Shown: piece after piece, positions 42,494 to 56,238 of the stretch
Layout: each line of letters opens with the position of its first letter
Numbering within the stretch: the first letter of the stretch is position 1
Assembly: GCA_020912385.1 (NCBI GenBank)
Contig: CP087215.1
Coordinates: forward strand, 248,001 to 312,000
Length of the DNA: 64,000 bases
Reading direction: 5' to 3'
From: Neofusicoccum parvum
Taxonomy: Eukaryota > Ascomycota > Dothideomycetes > Botryosphaeriales > Botryosphaeriaceae
Notes under the pieces: model-generated
What the model saw: only the letters and a program-made list of their open reading frames with translations
Told to the model about the DNA's origin: nothing
The model's database searches: none
Made by a program: the position numbers and the translations under genes

Positions 42494-45400
42494 TTAAGCG
42501 TGCTGCGAGCTTCCTGTCACTTTACTCCTAGAGCTTACTGGGAGTTGCTCTCCGAGCTCTACATCCCATCGATCCTCTTGAGACTCCTCTGTTTTCGGCT
42601 TCTTACGTATCCCCTCATTCATGTGTTCCGAGTTGCCTCCAAATTCAATTCTGACCTTGACCGATTGTGAGGTACTCTTAACAGAGTGCCATGTCACTTG
42701 TATGGATTTTGAACATAAATGTTTGATCTCCTGTTTCTTAAGAAGATGAGTGAGGGGAATTGCAAGAAACGGGTAGAGTCCAATTAGGGCGACTAGTTTG
42801 AGCACCGTTCCTAAAAACAGGAGGAGATTGACAAGTGGATCCAGAAAGATATTGTTCATGAAGCGGAAAAAAAGTAAGACCGGTCGGACAATTTTCATTC
42901 CGATTGTTCTTGCGTTAGCCAAGGCGAACAGAGTCATAGCCATGGCGGAAAGAGCCAACGTGATCATGCTCACTAAGGTTGAGTGGTCAGGTTTGCCGGA
43001 CATGCTGAGAATTCCCGTTGCGAATCCGAGCGGCAGGAACACCACGGTGACGTATGTGAACAGGCTAGTGTTCTGTGAACCCCGATACTCCAAGTCTGAA
43101 CGCATCGTGTCCAATCTTCTAATGAGGGAGTCTCGAAATGTTCGAATGGACACCCTCAAGCTCTCCAAGTCGCGTATCTTTTTCTGGGTGATAACTTGAA
43201 GTTTGTAAATGACCTGCCGATATGCCATTTCTTTCGTTTGGGTCCACTGGGGGCTCTCGGGCTCTCGATCTTTCTCTCGGCTGCTCCAGATAGTGAGGGC
43301 CTCTAGATTTCTGCTCAGGTCTTCTTCTACAGCTTGCAAGACTTGTTCGAAAACTCTCCAGCGCTTAACGATGGAAAAATATCTATCTCCTCCATTTCCC
43401 AGGAAAGGCTGGACATCAGCTTGGAGCGCGTTTCCCAGAGGGTTCAGCGGTCTACTTGCGCGGACTCTGAACGGTGTTTCAAGGATAGAGACAATACCTA
43501 TTCCAGCGAATTCTGTCACCCTGTCCCCCGAATGAATTTCGTCGCGTACCCATTTGAGCAACTGTTCTGTGCTCGAGAATATCTCTCGGAGCATGTACTC
43601 GAGCAGAAGAAGCTCAAGGACTCTTCGCTGTTGCCAAGGCTCCTTCTTTTCCCAAGGACTTATCGTTCCTTCGACCGTATCAGAACCCACGGAGGATAAA
43701 CGTGATCCAAGGGTCTTGAATACTCTATCGTTGACTTCTGATTGACCTGAATGGAGGCGTCTTGGTTTGCTATGCTTGTCTTCGGGTTGGAGCTTAGCCA
43801 GATCACATTCCAGGAAATGACATGTCCAGTACCGGTCGAAAAAGTCTCCAACGAATCGGAAACTCATGGCTGAACGTACGATCTGGGTCCCGCCGGCTCT
43901 CTCACCAAGGCTTCCTGTACTTCTCGGAGGATCCATAAGAACAAAACTGAGATCAGGGATCATGTCCCGATTCTTCCCCGTGGCCTCGCTCTTTGTGTGA
44001 TCCCAGTCGGCCCTTCTAAAGTAGGACAAGTGCAGCTCCGTAGTCCATTCATTCAATGCTGCTGATGTACCATCGGAGATGTATTTTTCGTAGGAGGCGT
44101 GTCTGTCAAAGAATGCAGATAGGTTGTCTTGTTCCACCCGTGGAGATGCGAGGTAGCATGATAAAGCAGTTTCTTTGTCTGCCCTTGGCAGCCAAATTGG
44201 CCTCTTCTTTGCCTTTTGAGTCGTACGTGTAGCTCTGAGGATCTCCTGGATGCTATCATTTGATTGAAGAGGACTTTGCAAGTTTGGCTTCGATTGATCT
44301 TCACTTTGGGTTGAGCTGTTTTGTGGGATGTCGAAGACCACTCCTTTCATGTCAGACGACTGGGTCAACTTGTCTTTGGGTAGACGAGGTGATGTTGGCC
44401 GCTCCAAGAAACTGTTGATAACGTGACCAAAATCCCAACGTTTCTCGAGATGCTGTTTCCTGTAGAAGTCACGGCTCTCAAACATTGTTTCAGCATCGAA
44501 GTTCAGCGACAGAGGGACCTCTCGCAGCCAGTCATCCGAAAGTTCGACGAGGCGGCTTTTGTCGATCAAATTGTCGAAGCTCGCAAATTCCATCTTCTTC
44601 TTCACCGGCTGGCGAAGCTGGATAACGTCTTTCTCTTGGCTCTTTCCTCCTTCTGAGCAGCCAGGATCATCAAGGTTCCCCACATCCTTTAAAAACTCCA
44701 AGTCTTTCCCATACATCCACAGTACGTATGGGATTTCGAATGTTGCGCTCCAGTACTTGGTGCACTCAAGCTCGTCTTCAAATGGAATTGGTTCTTGTTT
44801 CTCGTTCAAACGCCCTGGAAAAATCCCACTCAAAGACGGTAGCGAAAACAGAATTTTTGCAGACTTATTCAACATCTCGTCCGCTGTCATCCTGCTGATC
44901 CTCTTCCTCATTGAGCTTATAGTAAAAGCTAAAGCGTACCACATTGGCTTCTCCCAATTCAACGTTTGGGTCTCCTCATGCTCTGTTTGAGCTTCAATGG
45001 TTTCATTCCACGCCGCGATCTTGTTGATCCAATTGGTGTGCTTGGGGCTCGGCTTTTTCTCTCGATCAAAAAATCCGTCGTCCATTGCATAGAGTAGTGC
45101 CGTATCCCTTGCGTGGAAAAGACACCTACTTTCTGTAGGGGTGCGAGATGTTGCGAGCATTCGTTGTTGTGAATTGGGATTCCGAATGGTGAACCGTTTG
45201 AGAATGACTCTCTGGAGCTCTGTCGACCGGCTCGTCTTTTTTGCTCTTCAGAGTCTTGTCCGTTTCCATGAGTACTGTTCTCCTTCGGTTCCAACCGCGG
45301 ATATTCTAGGTATTGTTTCCCGCCTTCAAGGGTAAGTTGTTCTTCCACTTGAAGCTCCTCAATACATTCGATTGCTCTACAGATCCAAACATGATCTGCG

Positions 45401-47527
45401 AGATTATATTTCCTGCTCCCGTCCTTTCGCTCACGAGAGAAGGCGTACTGGTGGCGCTTGTCACCTTCATACAACCTCTGTAGCCATGGACGTACGTAAG
45501 CTCGAAGAGGCTCCTTCAAGAGTTCTCGTTTGTGAAGATACTTGCAGATTGGCATGTTTCTCATGTCACCCTTCTCAAAATCAATTCCCAAGTCTTTGTT
45601 TGTCTCGTAGAACTTGTAAAGGCTGTGAGTTTTGATAATCTCGAAGGGGACGTCCGTCAAGGAAGCTGTAGGAATTGAGCGGTGACTTTGCCAACCTCCG
45701 ATTTCCTTCCCAGTGATCCAGTACTTGGATACAACAGAGCTTCCTTTTTTTTTCTGCCTTTGCCGCCCATGTCAGGTGCGCCTCTAATGTACTCACAATC
45801 CTCAATTGCAATTTGGACATGTAGCTGGACAATTCATGGCCGTTTTGAGTTTCTGAGACGTCATTCTTGAAGAACTGTGCCCGTTGCGGCTCTTGCTCCA
45901 TGAGAATTTCGTGCCCCGTTGACATCCTGGCTCTGTCAATAGCTTCTTTGTGTCTTTGTTGCAATTCTTTGGACATTTTGCAAAGATGCTTTGATATTCC
46001 GACGAGAAACTCGAAGGCGAAACTAGCTTTTGATTAGTTTGATATTTTCTTTTCTTATTTTCTCTTTTCCATTTCATGAAGACTCACAACGTGGCCGCGC
46101 TCGCTACACGGTGTCCTGACATGTCTCCGCATGTTAAAGCAATAGACGTGGTATCCATATCATCTTCGTCCTTCTCTTCATCTTCCATCTGAGCCAAGTG
46201 TTTTGGCATCGGTATGCTGCAGACAGAGAGAATGTGTTCCAAATTCCGCCCAATTATGAAGTCCACATTCTCATTGGAAGACCATTGAATCCGTTAGAAT
46301 GATTCATTCGAGTGTCTAGAAAAGACGGACCCCATAACATCCAGTGCATAGGCTGGAATAATCGATTTCTTCCAGCTTTGGGTGCTGCTCAGGGTTTGAA
46401 GTCGATAGGCGACTGTAATCTGGACCAATCCTGGACTATCGAGTTCTTCGCATGTCTCTCTGCTTAATACCACGTGTGAGTTAGAGGAGCATGAATTCAG
46501 CATCTGAGCTCTTCCGTTGATGAAGACCGAAATAACCATAGCGACCGCTTTTGGGCCACTTGACTTTTGATATTCTTCTTCATTAATTCCGATCTCCGTA
46601 GCACCTGTTCGGCTCATTCTGTGAACCAAAACGTGGCTAGCGTTTTCTGGACCAAGTAAATGAATATAATCATTGTCACACCGCCGAGCACGATCGAACG
46701 CCGAATTGTTAACAAAGTCCAAGGTTCGAATTAGGAACTGTTGTCGGATACCTAGAAGTCACCTTTGCAGTGCGGAGGGCGCGTGTGGATCATGGTTGAG
46801 TGTATATCTCTGGAAGACAGTGCCTTTGTGGCAGAAGTATTGCAGACGAACGGGAGAATCCTCCGTGTTGGGTGTCTGTGAGGCACCAGGATGGGTGGCG
46901 GGACGCCAGATGAACCGTGGCCAGCGATTGAAGATGAATTCCAAGTTTGGTTTCTGCTGCATGAAATCGGATAATCCTTCGAGTCGAATACCACGATTAA
47001 GGGGTTTTGACATCCGCATCAATTGTTCCAGACGATACTGAGGGGATGTCGGTCCGCAAACGTCTTCGGTATTAACGCAGAATAGTCCGGAGTGCCCATA
47101 TCCTAGAGATCGAGAAATTTTCATGATACTTCCACAGGCGTTGGCCGTCACAGTGGTTCCGTCATCCCCGAACGATACGTAATCATTTCCAGTCGTTGCA
47201 CTGCTGCTCCGTGAGGCTGGTGCATTGATCCGAGCAGGTTCTGATATTAATTCGGGAGAGATTTCATCTCATAAATATCAGCAGGTAGTTAGTATTGATC
47301 ACAGTAGTTGACTTACGGACGAATAGCGATTTCAAGCCTTTATCCTCAGGTCGGAAGTCATCCTCAGAGAAAAGGAGACGAATATGATGGCCTGTCACCT
47401 CATCCTTGTCGGAGAGCAAATGGTTTATCTGATCAGTCTCCTCGTCGGTGGGCCCGGTGAATGAAATTTCCGGTAAGTTGGATGAATCGGAATCACAGCC
47501 GCTAGGTCTGGGTCTTGATTCAATCAT
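42494..47527 (-). pseudogene. Large CorA-like membrane protein gene with two in-frame stops
   Basis: Long fungal CorA-like protein (about 1,550 codons). Exons: 47527-47317, 47267-46088, 46022-45736, 45665 to about 45224-45273, and 45132-42494. Introns 1 and 2 have GTAAGT and GTGAGT donors; the third and fourth are less sure. The N-terminal part shows CGPTSPQYRLEQLMRMSKP, FIFNRWPRFIWRPATHP, LQYFCHKGTVFQRYTLN, NLEHILSVCSIP and ALTCGDMSGHRVASAA, blocks I associate with this family. The C-terminal part has a helical arm and YVTVVFLPLGFATGILSMSG followed by more membrane helices; the GMN selectivity loop of true CorA is replaced by MSG. In-frame TGA (46761-46759, after SALQR) and TAA (46296-46294, after NESF) interrupt exon 2 where the family continues. 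Both fit C-to-T changes. Confidence 0.72.
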
Positions 47528-50500
47528 GATAAAATAAAGAACTTAGATGGGGCATTTCATCCTTGAAACAAAAGTTCAACAGAGACTAAAGTGAAAGCTG
47601 CGATGAGGACGGTCGCTTGGGAATAGAAAGTTTTATAACTACTCAGATATGAGCACCAAGTCAAAGCTTTATGGAAAATGAAATTCACGGATGAAACCTC
47701 GGCAATCGTGAAAGAGTGTAACGTTTCTCTCCTTTCAATTTTTTGTTTTTTCTCGGAGCAAACCCAAAGAGTCTGTCACACGCCAAAACCGCACTAAGTA
47801 CCAGTGTATGCATGGCGCTTGTAGATCAGGGTGAAATCCGATCCTGAAAGAAATCCTGACGAGCCCTGCTTAAATGGTTCTCCTAAATACACACTGGCAA
47901 AAGCTTCTTGTTTGATTTCATTGAGTCCACCAAGCTCATATCACATCAGCAGCGAAACCTTCCTCACACATGCTCGCTTCACTGCAGTACAATGGAGTTG
48001 AAATCCACTTTAAATCTGGATGGCTGATGTGTCTTGACTGGTTTTTTGTTCCCCATTTCTATTTATGGAGAAGCTGAGGTGGTGGCTACTTTGTACAACA
48101 ACACCTCGAGGCTGAGCGACCAACGCGTGGTTGTCTCTGCCAATCCAAGTGGGGCAGCTGAAGAGTACTTAGCCATCGGCCGTCGGATTGATAAGTGGCT
48201 GCACTGGATTCCGCAATTCAAGTCTCAATTTAGATTGGATCTGTACCGGATGTGGCTTACTTATCTTTGCTTTTTCCTCGGCTGCCGCAATAAAACCGGC
48301 CCCGACCTCCACATCTCAGAGTTACATCATTTTGGTGGAGATTTGTTCAACTCAATTAAGCAAGAGAGGGCCACATTTTCTCCTTTCGGTCTCTATTTAT
48401 CTCAATCAGGGGCCCACAGGCGGGTGAACAGTGCCGACATGCGCGTCCAGATCCCGATGTGGCCACATGGACCGAATTGGCTACGCAATGCCTCACTGTG
48501 GCGCTGGCAGCTCCGTATTTTTATTTTCAAGATGCCGCGACAGAACATAACCTGCATAAACATGTGGGCGGTGGCAACGGCTGAAGAGGGTTGCATTTGC
48601 AATTTCTGGCGGTGTGTGTTATTTGTAAGAGTGTCGTGGGCGCAGGTGGTTGCCACCATCAAGACAGGCCGGTACGACCAGCTCATGCATGGCTTGAAGG
48701 AAATATGTGGCTGGATATTTGATGCACCGTGTGCTAATCATGCGCGCACGCGGTTTGGGGTGAGCAACTGTCGCAATTGTATTCGGATGAAACGGAAGAG
48801 GTAGAGCTGTAGGGGAAACAGGCGTCGTTCCCAGTTTTCTTCGGCCATCACGCGCTCGCTGCTTATCATCTTGATTCGCAAAGAGACCATCAACCGTAGC
48901 ATGAACCATCCCTACTTCGATTTCCTCGAGACTTTATTGGCTATCCTATCGTTCCACCACCCCTTGAAGTGGTTGCGACCTTCTCAATTCCCTGGAGTGC
49001 TTCGCAAAGCAGCGCCGGGTTGGTCACTGCAAATCACAAAGGTGAAAAAGCAGGAAAGGAAGAACTTGACAGACAAATAATTCGCCAAAAGACCGTGATT
49101 TTGACCAGAAATGGACCACTCCATCCTCTCAAACGTTGTCGTGTACCTTACATCTCACATCATGGTGGCTAAGACTCAGACGGTCGTTAAAGTTGGAAGA
49201 ACAGCAGTATACGTAATGTTGGTTAAGTGTGAGCAGGGCGCAGGCAGCAGATTTTAACGATTCGTGTTCATTTGCTAATATATATCATACTCCTAGTTTT
49301 CTCGTAGCGACGAGTTGTTGTAAACATACGTGATCTACCTCCGCTTCCCAACCTTCTCCTCCACATTCACCCACCCCGTCGCCTCAACGCGTCGCCCATC
49401 GCCGTCGTCATCTTATCGCTGCTGAAATACAGCTTATACGCGCATTTCTACTTAGCTGGACGCACACTTTGCGCTGGCTGTCATGCTTCCCGACAACCTG
49501 CGACTATAGAACCCTCGGCCGTCCAGAACAGGCCGTGAAAAGGATCTAGGGTCTACTTTGTCAAACATCCGCAGAGCGCGTGCTCCTGTACTCCTTTGCA
49601 GAAGACATTAGGGCTTATGTTTTGCCTCGTGGAGCGTTTTCTTCCTCTACTACACAATCGCTCCAGGCTAAGCGTGACCGGACCGGTGACACCGGTGAGG
49701 ACTGGCGTACTTTTACCCGTGGCAGACTCCGGCTCCTTGTCGTAGAGCCCCGTTTGCTCGTGGATGTGCGTCTTCCTTCAACTCGTGGAAGTGTTGCCCT
49801 GGGATTAGGATAGAGATACCTGCCAATGGTGCGTGGTGGTGGGCGTTGATCGCGGTGAATTGTGTCAGGCCTGGGTTGGGCGCAGGTGCTTCGGACTTGG
49901 ATTGGTCGGTCAGCGTGATCGGGCTACGACGTGCGGAGAGCGTGCGAATGATGCACTAAGTAATGGACGAGAGAAACTGTAATTTGTAGGAGGAAATGGC
50001 ACTGGTGAAGTAGAAAAGGGGCCAAGAAGCGCGGCTGGAGTCTTGATTTCCCATGAGTAGCCACCATGGCTAGCTGAAAGGGGACATGCTGGTAAGTAAC
50101 CTTTAGCTTCCAATGAAAATACCACAATATCGCTTGCCAGAGGAAGCAAACATGTCTGCCGTGGCGTGGTTGCGCACTGATGAAGGACTTTCGTGTGTTC
50201 ATCCACAGGTGACAGTGACAACGAGGATGGGCTCTGGACGCATCTAACGAACGCCACGGTCCGACCTTGAAGAGCTGATAGATGATGACACGTTCGGTAC
50301 TTCTAGATACAGCTGCAGGTTCCTTATTCGTGCAAGACAGACGCCGCGTGCCCCACACCCACCCGTCCAACGGCAGCGTTACTACTCTCGATGAGAGCCA
50401 CCACTAGCTGCGCGCTGCCACCATCGAATGGCCAAACCACTGGTCTTGAGTGGCAAGAAAAAGATGCAGAAGTTGCACACTTCGCCATACTAGACCTGGA

Positions 50501-51612
50501 GGATGCGCTGACCCAACAACAAAGGTAAAGCGGGGGAGGATGAGATCGTACGGATCTCATTGATAAGTTCAACTGTAGGATTCTGAGTTCTCCAAATCAA
50601 ATCCGAGTTCATGCAGCGGGGTCTGTACCAGCATTTAGTTACGGTATGGCTGTATTGACGAAGAATGATGACATTTTCGGTGATGGTGACGCCAATCACG
50701 GCAACTGTCTCGACGCTAAACTGGCTTCTAATGCAGCGGATGGCCCCCCAAAAAGCCACTTGGAGTCAGCTGGCAATCAAAAACTGTACGCAGAGGATAT
50801 CGGCGCGCAGGTTCCGCTCCTGTCAACCGTCTCAGCCCGACAGACCTTGCTGCCCCGTCCTGTCTCTCCCCTACAGATGAGGAATATAAACCAGTCAGCA
50901 TCCTACAGAGCGGAGTAAATGGTGGACCTCGTCTCTTCTCCTGGGCTTTCTCGGGACTACCTTGGTCTCATAGCTTCAATTCAAACGCACCTGCACACTT
51001 TGACTTCACTCAGACGGAGGAGACAGTTCTGTCTGGTGGCAATTGCGAGCCACATCATGTGCTGGATACGATGCATCCCTTAAGTTCAATGTAACTCTAT
51101 GGACGCAGGTAACAAATAGCCAGTTGCTTCGCGGTGAGAGTGTACGGCTGATCCTCGACATATTCGCACGTGATAATGCTTGCTTCATCGAAATTCACAG
51201 CTCCGCATTATAGGAGGCATGGCTCTAAACCTCGCGGGATAGATCGACTACAGCGGCCAAGGATCTACTCGCACATGCTCGTGGGGCGAGGCATGTGCAA
51301 GTGCTAATGGCCGAGACGCTACTCCTTTAGGCAGAGAGGAGCGAGGCAGGACGATGCGAAGAGACACTGGCTCCCAGAGAAGCGGAGGGATTTTCCGACA
51401 AGCGGGTCTTGTAGCCCAAGGGCCGCGATGATGATCCTCCTGACGTATAGAAACGCCAGGAAACGGGCTGTCTTTACGTTTATTGCCTTGAATATTTACG
51501 GGGAAGACTCAAATGTTCAAGTCTCCCTCCTCAGAAAAGGAAAAGAAATCTTCGCCAATGGGAATACCTTATATTCTGGCTTAATGTAGGTATGTACGTA
51601 GACACGCCAGCT
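47528..51612. other. Long gene-poor region
   Basis: About 4.1 kb. The longest frame (48034-48804 plus, 256 codons) starts at TTG, has no recognised motif and is probably chance. Small palindromic motifs such as ACCGGTGACACCGGT near 49683 occur. No convincing gene, tRNA or transposon was recognised. Confidence 0.45.
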
Positions 51613-52622
51613 TCATGTACGAAGCTTCATCTTCAATTTATCTGAGTCCACAATCTCTTTCGCTCTAGCCTCTAGCTCTTGGACATCCCAGTTGGCGTAG
51701 ATTTGACGTCCATTCAAGTACGCTGGCCTTTTAGCTGCAAGGTATACACATAGACCGCCGGACAAATCGGCTTGTACTCGTCAGCTGTGGCACCTTCTCA
51801 AATCGTAGTTTGAACACTTACCGGTATCCTTAGCAAAAGGCAGGAAATCGTCGAGCACAGCGTCTGTAGGTACTATTCCAGGGTTGATACTATACGCCAC
51901 GATCTCGGGATTCTCAGCAGCGATGAACTCTGTCAGCTTGACCATGCCGATCTTTGTGCTGAAATAGCTGCTGAGTCCCGATGGGAGTAGAGTGGAGTCG
52001 GAGCCAAGGTTAATGATGGTCTTCTGTTGTGCCCCAAAAGCTTTCAGGAACCCCGAAGTCACCAGGAATGTACCCTTCATGTTGACCTCGAAGTCGGCCC
52101 ACCAGGTAGATGGTGCGACCTTTCCGATGACATCGAAACCGCTATGCTTCGTAAGGTTCTACTCCTGTTGTCTTGGGGGAGATTGACAGACCTTGTCAGC
52201 ACTCCGGCGTTGTTCACCAACGTATGAATAACGGGGAATTTTGCCTGCGCAGCGGCAAACAGGCGTTCAACATCCTGCTTATTCGAGACGTCCGCAGCAA
52301 TTGCTAACACCTCGACTGCGCCATTCTCTTTCTTAACAGCGTCTCTAACTGCATCCACGTTCTTCTGCGTGCGGGATACCAGCACTATCCCCTGCGCTCC
52401 AGCCCGAGCGAACGCAAGGGCAATACCCTGGTCGAATTAGCCGAGGACGTGGCGCATTTGTGAGCTCATTACCTTTCCAATGCCTCTCCCTGCGCCGGTA
52501 ACAATAGCAACTTTGCCAGCTTGGGTCAACTGAGGGCTCCTCGGATCCACAGCGGGGTAAACATCGCGGAAATATTTCTTGGTGAACAAGGCAGCTTTGA
52601 CGAAGTAGTCGGGGTCCGTCAT
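51613..52622 (-). CDS. Short-chain dehydrogenase/reductase
   Basis: Predicted 287-residue classical SDR. Exons are 52622-52473, 52427-52192, 52141-51822 and 51770-51613; introns of 45-51 bp have GTAATG, GTCTGT and GTAAGT donors and keep frame. The start MTDPDYFVKAALFTKKYF precedes GKVAIVTGAGRGIGKGIALAF (TGxxxGxG cofactor motif), LVSRTQKN, the NNAG motif in HTLVNNAGVLT, the serine in NLGSDSTLLPSG, the YxxxK catalytic pair in SYFSTKIG and INPGIVPTD. All catalytic residues are present, so the gene looks functional. It likely reduces a ketone or oxidises an alcohol with NAD(P); substrate is unknown. It stands alone in a gene-poor area. Confidence 0.88.
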
Positions 52623-54327
52623 TTTCGCAGTCGTCGTTGCGCCGCACTGCTGCCTGGAGTAGTAGGTGGTGCACGCGCCGCCCTTTTGAAAGCTCGTAAT
52701 TGGGCCTTGCATTTGCTAGAAGGAGATGACTGCCAAAAGGAACAGCTCTCCTTCTGGAAGCAGATAACTGGGTCTTGCATTTTCTGGAAGGATTCGATTA
52801 CCAAAGGGAATGACTCTCCTTCCGGCAATTTCGGCCCGACCGCGAAGCTTAAGCCGACAAGTCTGTGCTAACTATATGAAGGAGGCATCCGAGATCTCGT
52901 ATACATCCCTGCGGGCCTTTGCCGACGCTAGTTTTATGCACGATAAGCTTCCGTTCTATAAAGTGCCTAGCCGTAGGATTTTGCCAGATAATCCATGCTA
53001 CGTGTCTGCCCGCGGAAGGGACGCAGATCCCGCCTCGGCTGACCTTGGCACCGCACGCTGCCCTGAGCAAGACCGGAGGGAATGGAAGTGCTGATCGAGG
53101 GCCCGTGTCAACCTTGCTCACGAGCTTGCGTGATGGACGCTATAAGACATGGCCATACCTGTTCCAGGACACTGCAACGGCACTCCCGGACTCCGATCGC
53201 TCTTCTTTTAACGTCGCCCGCCTGCGCATGGTGAGGCCTACTAATTGTCCAGGTATGTTTGCAGTCATTCGTTGCTCAATGCCTCGAATAGGTCGAGAGT
53301 AGTCCGTTTATTTTAGCTGTATCGGGACAGCTGAGGATGCCGACGACCACAACCAACCAGAAGCCAGCTTTAGTTGCCGCTCGTCCTGCGGATTACTGTC
53401 CGGCCCGACCTCGGAGTTACCTGTTGGGCTTTTATTCGTCTCTGTGGGGTCTACATGGTGTCTTGTGGGGATCGGATGCAGCAATTCCCCGAGTCCAACA
53501 GCTTCACCGGAGTTTTTATCCGCGTGGTGCGGCTACCTTCGGCTTTTGCAGTAGGATGTAGTTGTTCCAGCCGCATGCAAGATGAGTTGCGGGCCTCCGC
53601 TTGGGCTTCTTGTTTCGTATCTCCGAGCCCCTAGTTCATTACGCTTCTGTACCGCAGACAAGCGTATCCGTCTAGATCTCCGTCGTGCTGACCCCTGCAA
53701 TTGGACCCCGAGCGCGTAGTTGGGCGCTGCTCGGGAGAGGCGCCGCTCCCAGGTACGCGAGATCCTAGAGGCATTCACATGTCTTAGATGTTGGAGTTCT
53801 CACCGAAGAAGGATCGCCTAGGCATCCCTTGGCTCACCAACGTTCGAAACTGAATGCTAAGAAATTGCGTATCTCCCAATAACGGCGTAGGGGCTAGAAT
53901 TTCTGCGTCGTGACGCGTCGCCTGATGTGCAGAATCAGCAGGGCAGTTGTTGGATAAATAGCCATTCTTGAATATCCATCATCGAGAATCCGATTCCTCC
54001 GTGTCCAGAGATCAATGATGCGTAGAGGACAATAAAGAACCTTTGCTCATTGAGCGGCTCGTTGATAAGGGTCTCACCCAATGCCCCGCAGTGCAACGAA
54101 GAAAGCGGGGAGGCAGTTTCATGTGATGGCGATGCGCGGAGAATCTTTTTGACCTGAAGAATGCCTATTCACCGGGACCCCGCGGCTGCGAGTCCGAGAG
54201 AACGGGTCGAGATAGCCCAATGCGTGGCTTTTCGCGGCATTCCTTGGTAGGGGTAATATAACGCGCTTACTTTCGTAAAAGAAAGATGGAAGCAGGTTTG
54301 TTCCATCTTTGAAGCGCAGCAGATCAA
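52623..54327. other. Gene-poor region with short repeats
   Basis: Contains the direct repeat at 52702-52831; remaining frames (for example 52919-53302 and 53533-53778) show no motif. Confidence 0.45.
52702..52831. repeat. Two imperfect direct copies of a palindrome-containing unit (68-bp period)
   Basis: Copies start GGGCCTTGCATTT (52702) and GGGTCTTGCATTT (52770) and each ends in an AAAGG...CTCTCCTTCYGG imperfect hairpin. The second copy ends CTCTCCTTCCGGCAATTT, closely similar to a palindrome at 56624-56648 and its flank. Confidence 0.7.
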
Positions 54328-56238
54328 ATGGACACTGGACAATCACAGCGGTTACTCGAGAACGTCTTCTTTTTCTCCCTCCAGGACATTAATTCGAATA
54401 AGTCCGAGCTATTCATCGACTCGCCGACAGACGCTTGCTACCTTCACTTCCTCGTACCCTTCGAGGGGACACACTACTTGCCGGTCAAGATATCGGTTGT
54501 GCCATTTTGTTTGACTGAGTTTCCGGGTCAAACCTTTTACTACGCTCAGGGTTCATACACGCGTTGCTGCCCAAGTATAGACCCTCATGCACTCTTGCCG
54601 GCAGTCGTAGAAGCGTCTCAAAAAATCTACACGCTGTACATACGGCATCATCGGTGGGACTTCGAGTCCTCCAGTTCATGGTGAGACCACACAAGGTCTC
54701 TGCGTTGCCCGTCCTGACTTCTCCTCCGCAGGGAACAACGGGACATAAGCCCCGACGTCGAGTGTAACGATGGCAGCTGCTTATTTAGATCAACAATACA
54801 CCTTAACAAGGTCCTGAAAAGCGTGGTCTCCGCGCCCTCGGCAGGACCACTCCCAATACGCCATGACCTCGCAAATGCATTGGGATCCCGGAGCGGACAA
54901 GGGCAGCCTGCACGAGGCATTTCTTCAAAACAGGTTCTAAACCCACAAAGAAGACGGGGATCATCATTGGCCAGCGCACGAGCTGCCAGCTCTACACCAG
55001 AGTCCCCGAGCGCGCAGGACTCCGTGGAGAAATCCATCGTCCAGATCGCCGACGATCTCCTCGCCTGTCTCGCCGGCTTTGACAAGACTGCAGAAGACAT
55101 ACGCTCGTACCTGCTGCCCCTTGAAAGCTGCCCGTCGAGCGAGGCGGGGCCTGAGCGTTGTGCTTCGGCAGCCTGGAAGCTGTGCATGACCGGCGCGAGG
55201 CAAGCCAGAGAGCAGTTCAAGCATGCGTACTTCACCCGATATACCTCGTTGTGTTTCTTCCTGCTGTGGGAGACGTTCTCCTGCAAAGTTGGCAAGGCAT
55301 GCGCTCGCGAGGTGAGATGATTCACGCACGCCTCCTACAACATCATGTTTGCTGACAACCTCGCCATAGATCAACGTGAAGATGAAAGAAGCGGGCTTCG
55401 AAGGCACCTCGCGCACACTAAAATCATTGCGTGATGAGACAATATTCATCAATCAACTCATTGCCTCGGCAGAGCGGCTCTTCGGCAGTGAGCCAGCGTC
55501 CAGGCTTCTATATTGCATCTTCGGTACGTCATAAATCCTTGTTCATGTGCGTTGTGACTCGCTAAAGCAATGTGATGGTTCAGAAAGCTCAAACTACCGC
55601 TTCATTCGGTCCATCAACCGGTACAGCAGAAGCAAAAAACTGTCTGTCGTCAAGTACATTTGCAGCAAGATGCAGCACATTCCCAGTGAAGCGCAGCAGA
55701 GCCCCAGCTCCCAGATACAGGACATCCTGAGGCAGTATCTGCCAGGCTTGAGGTATGTTTGCGTGTCGATCTCTTAGCCCAATTATGCAGATGGCTAATG
55801 CAAGCCGTTAGCCTCGAAGAAATCAATGCCGGAATACGCTACCGGCCCTTCGATGCAGGCAGCCCGGCGCCGAGCAATCGCATCCCTTCAACCGTCTGCT
55901 CAGACGATCCCTCCTTGGAAAATGGGAGGAGAGACTCGGGTGGGTCGTCCTCTGGTGGCTATGACATAACATGTTATGATATGGACAATGCTAACCGTGC
56001 TTCAGCGGTCTCCGATGCCGGACCCGACGAGATGGACCACGACGGTTTTGGAAAAAGCAGTCATGCCGTGCAGGTGGAAGGCAGTTCCAGACCGGCTATC
56101 GGCGACCCCATGAGGTTTTGGGACGGAATTGGCAGTCAGTGGAATATTCCAAGTGAAGAAAACGAACAGACGATGTGGACGAGCCCCCTTTCCAGGATGC
56201 CGAGTGACTTGGATTGCTGGTTCACGAGCTTCGAATAG
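54328..56238 (+). CDS. Five-exon gene of unknown function
   Basis: Predicted 560-residue protein. Exons are 54328-54680, 54732-55311, 55370-55523, 55584-55752 and 55812-56238; four introns of 51-60 bp with GTGAGA, GTGAGA, GTACGT and GTATGT donors all keep frame, which strongly supports a real gene. No family was recognised. Residues 1-115 look globular (YLHFLVPFEGTHYLPVKISV, with Cys residues). A basic, Ser/Ala-rich linker follows, then a helical region (SIVQIADDLLACLAGFDK, AWKLCMTGARQAREQFK, RDETIFINQLIASAERLF) and a basic stretch NRYSRSKKLSVVKYICSK. The C terminus is acidic and Ser/Gly-rich, ending WTSPLSRMPSDLDCWF, like an activation-type tail. A nuclear regulatory role is possible but is only a guess. 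Confidence 0.68.

Noticed and set aside
46759..46761. A tiny or long intron removing the TGA in the CorA-like gene
   Set aside because: A nearby donor and acceptor would be only 11 or 28 bp apart, and a longer intron would delete a block that looks conserved in the family.
48034..48804. 256-codon plus-strand frame in the gene-poor region
   Set aside because: Starts at TTG, no recognisable motif, no supporting introns or promoter; probably chance, though its length is notable.
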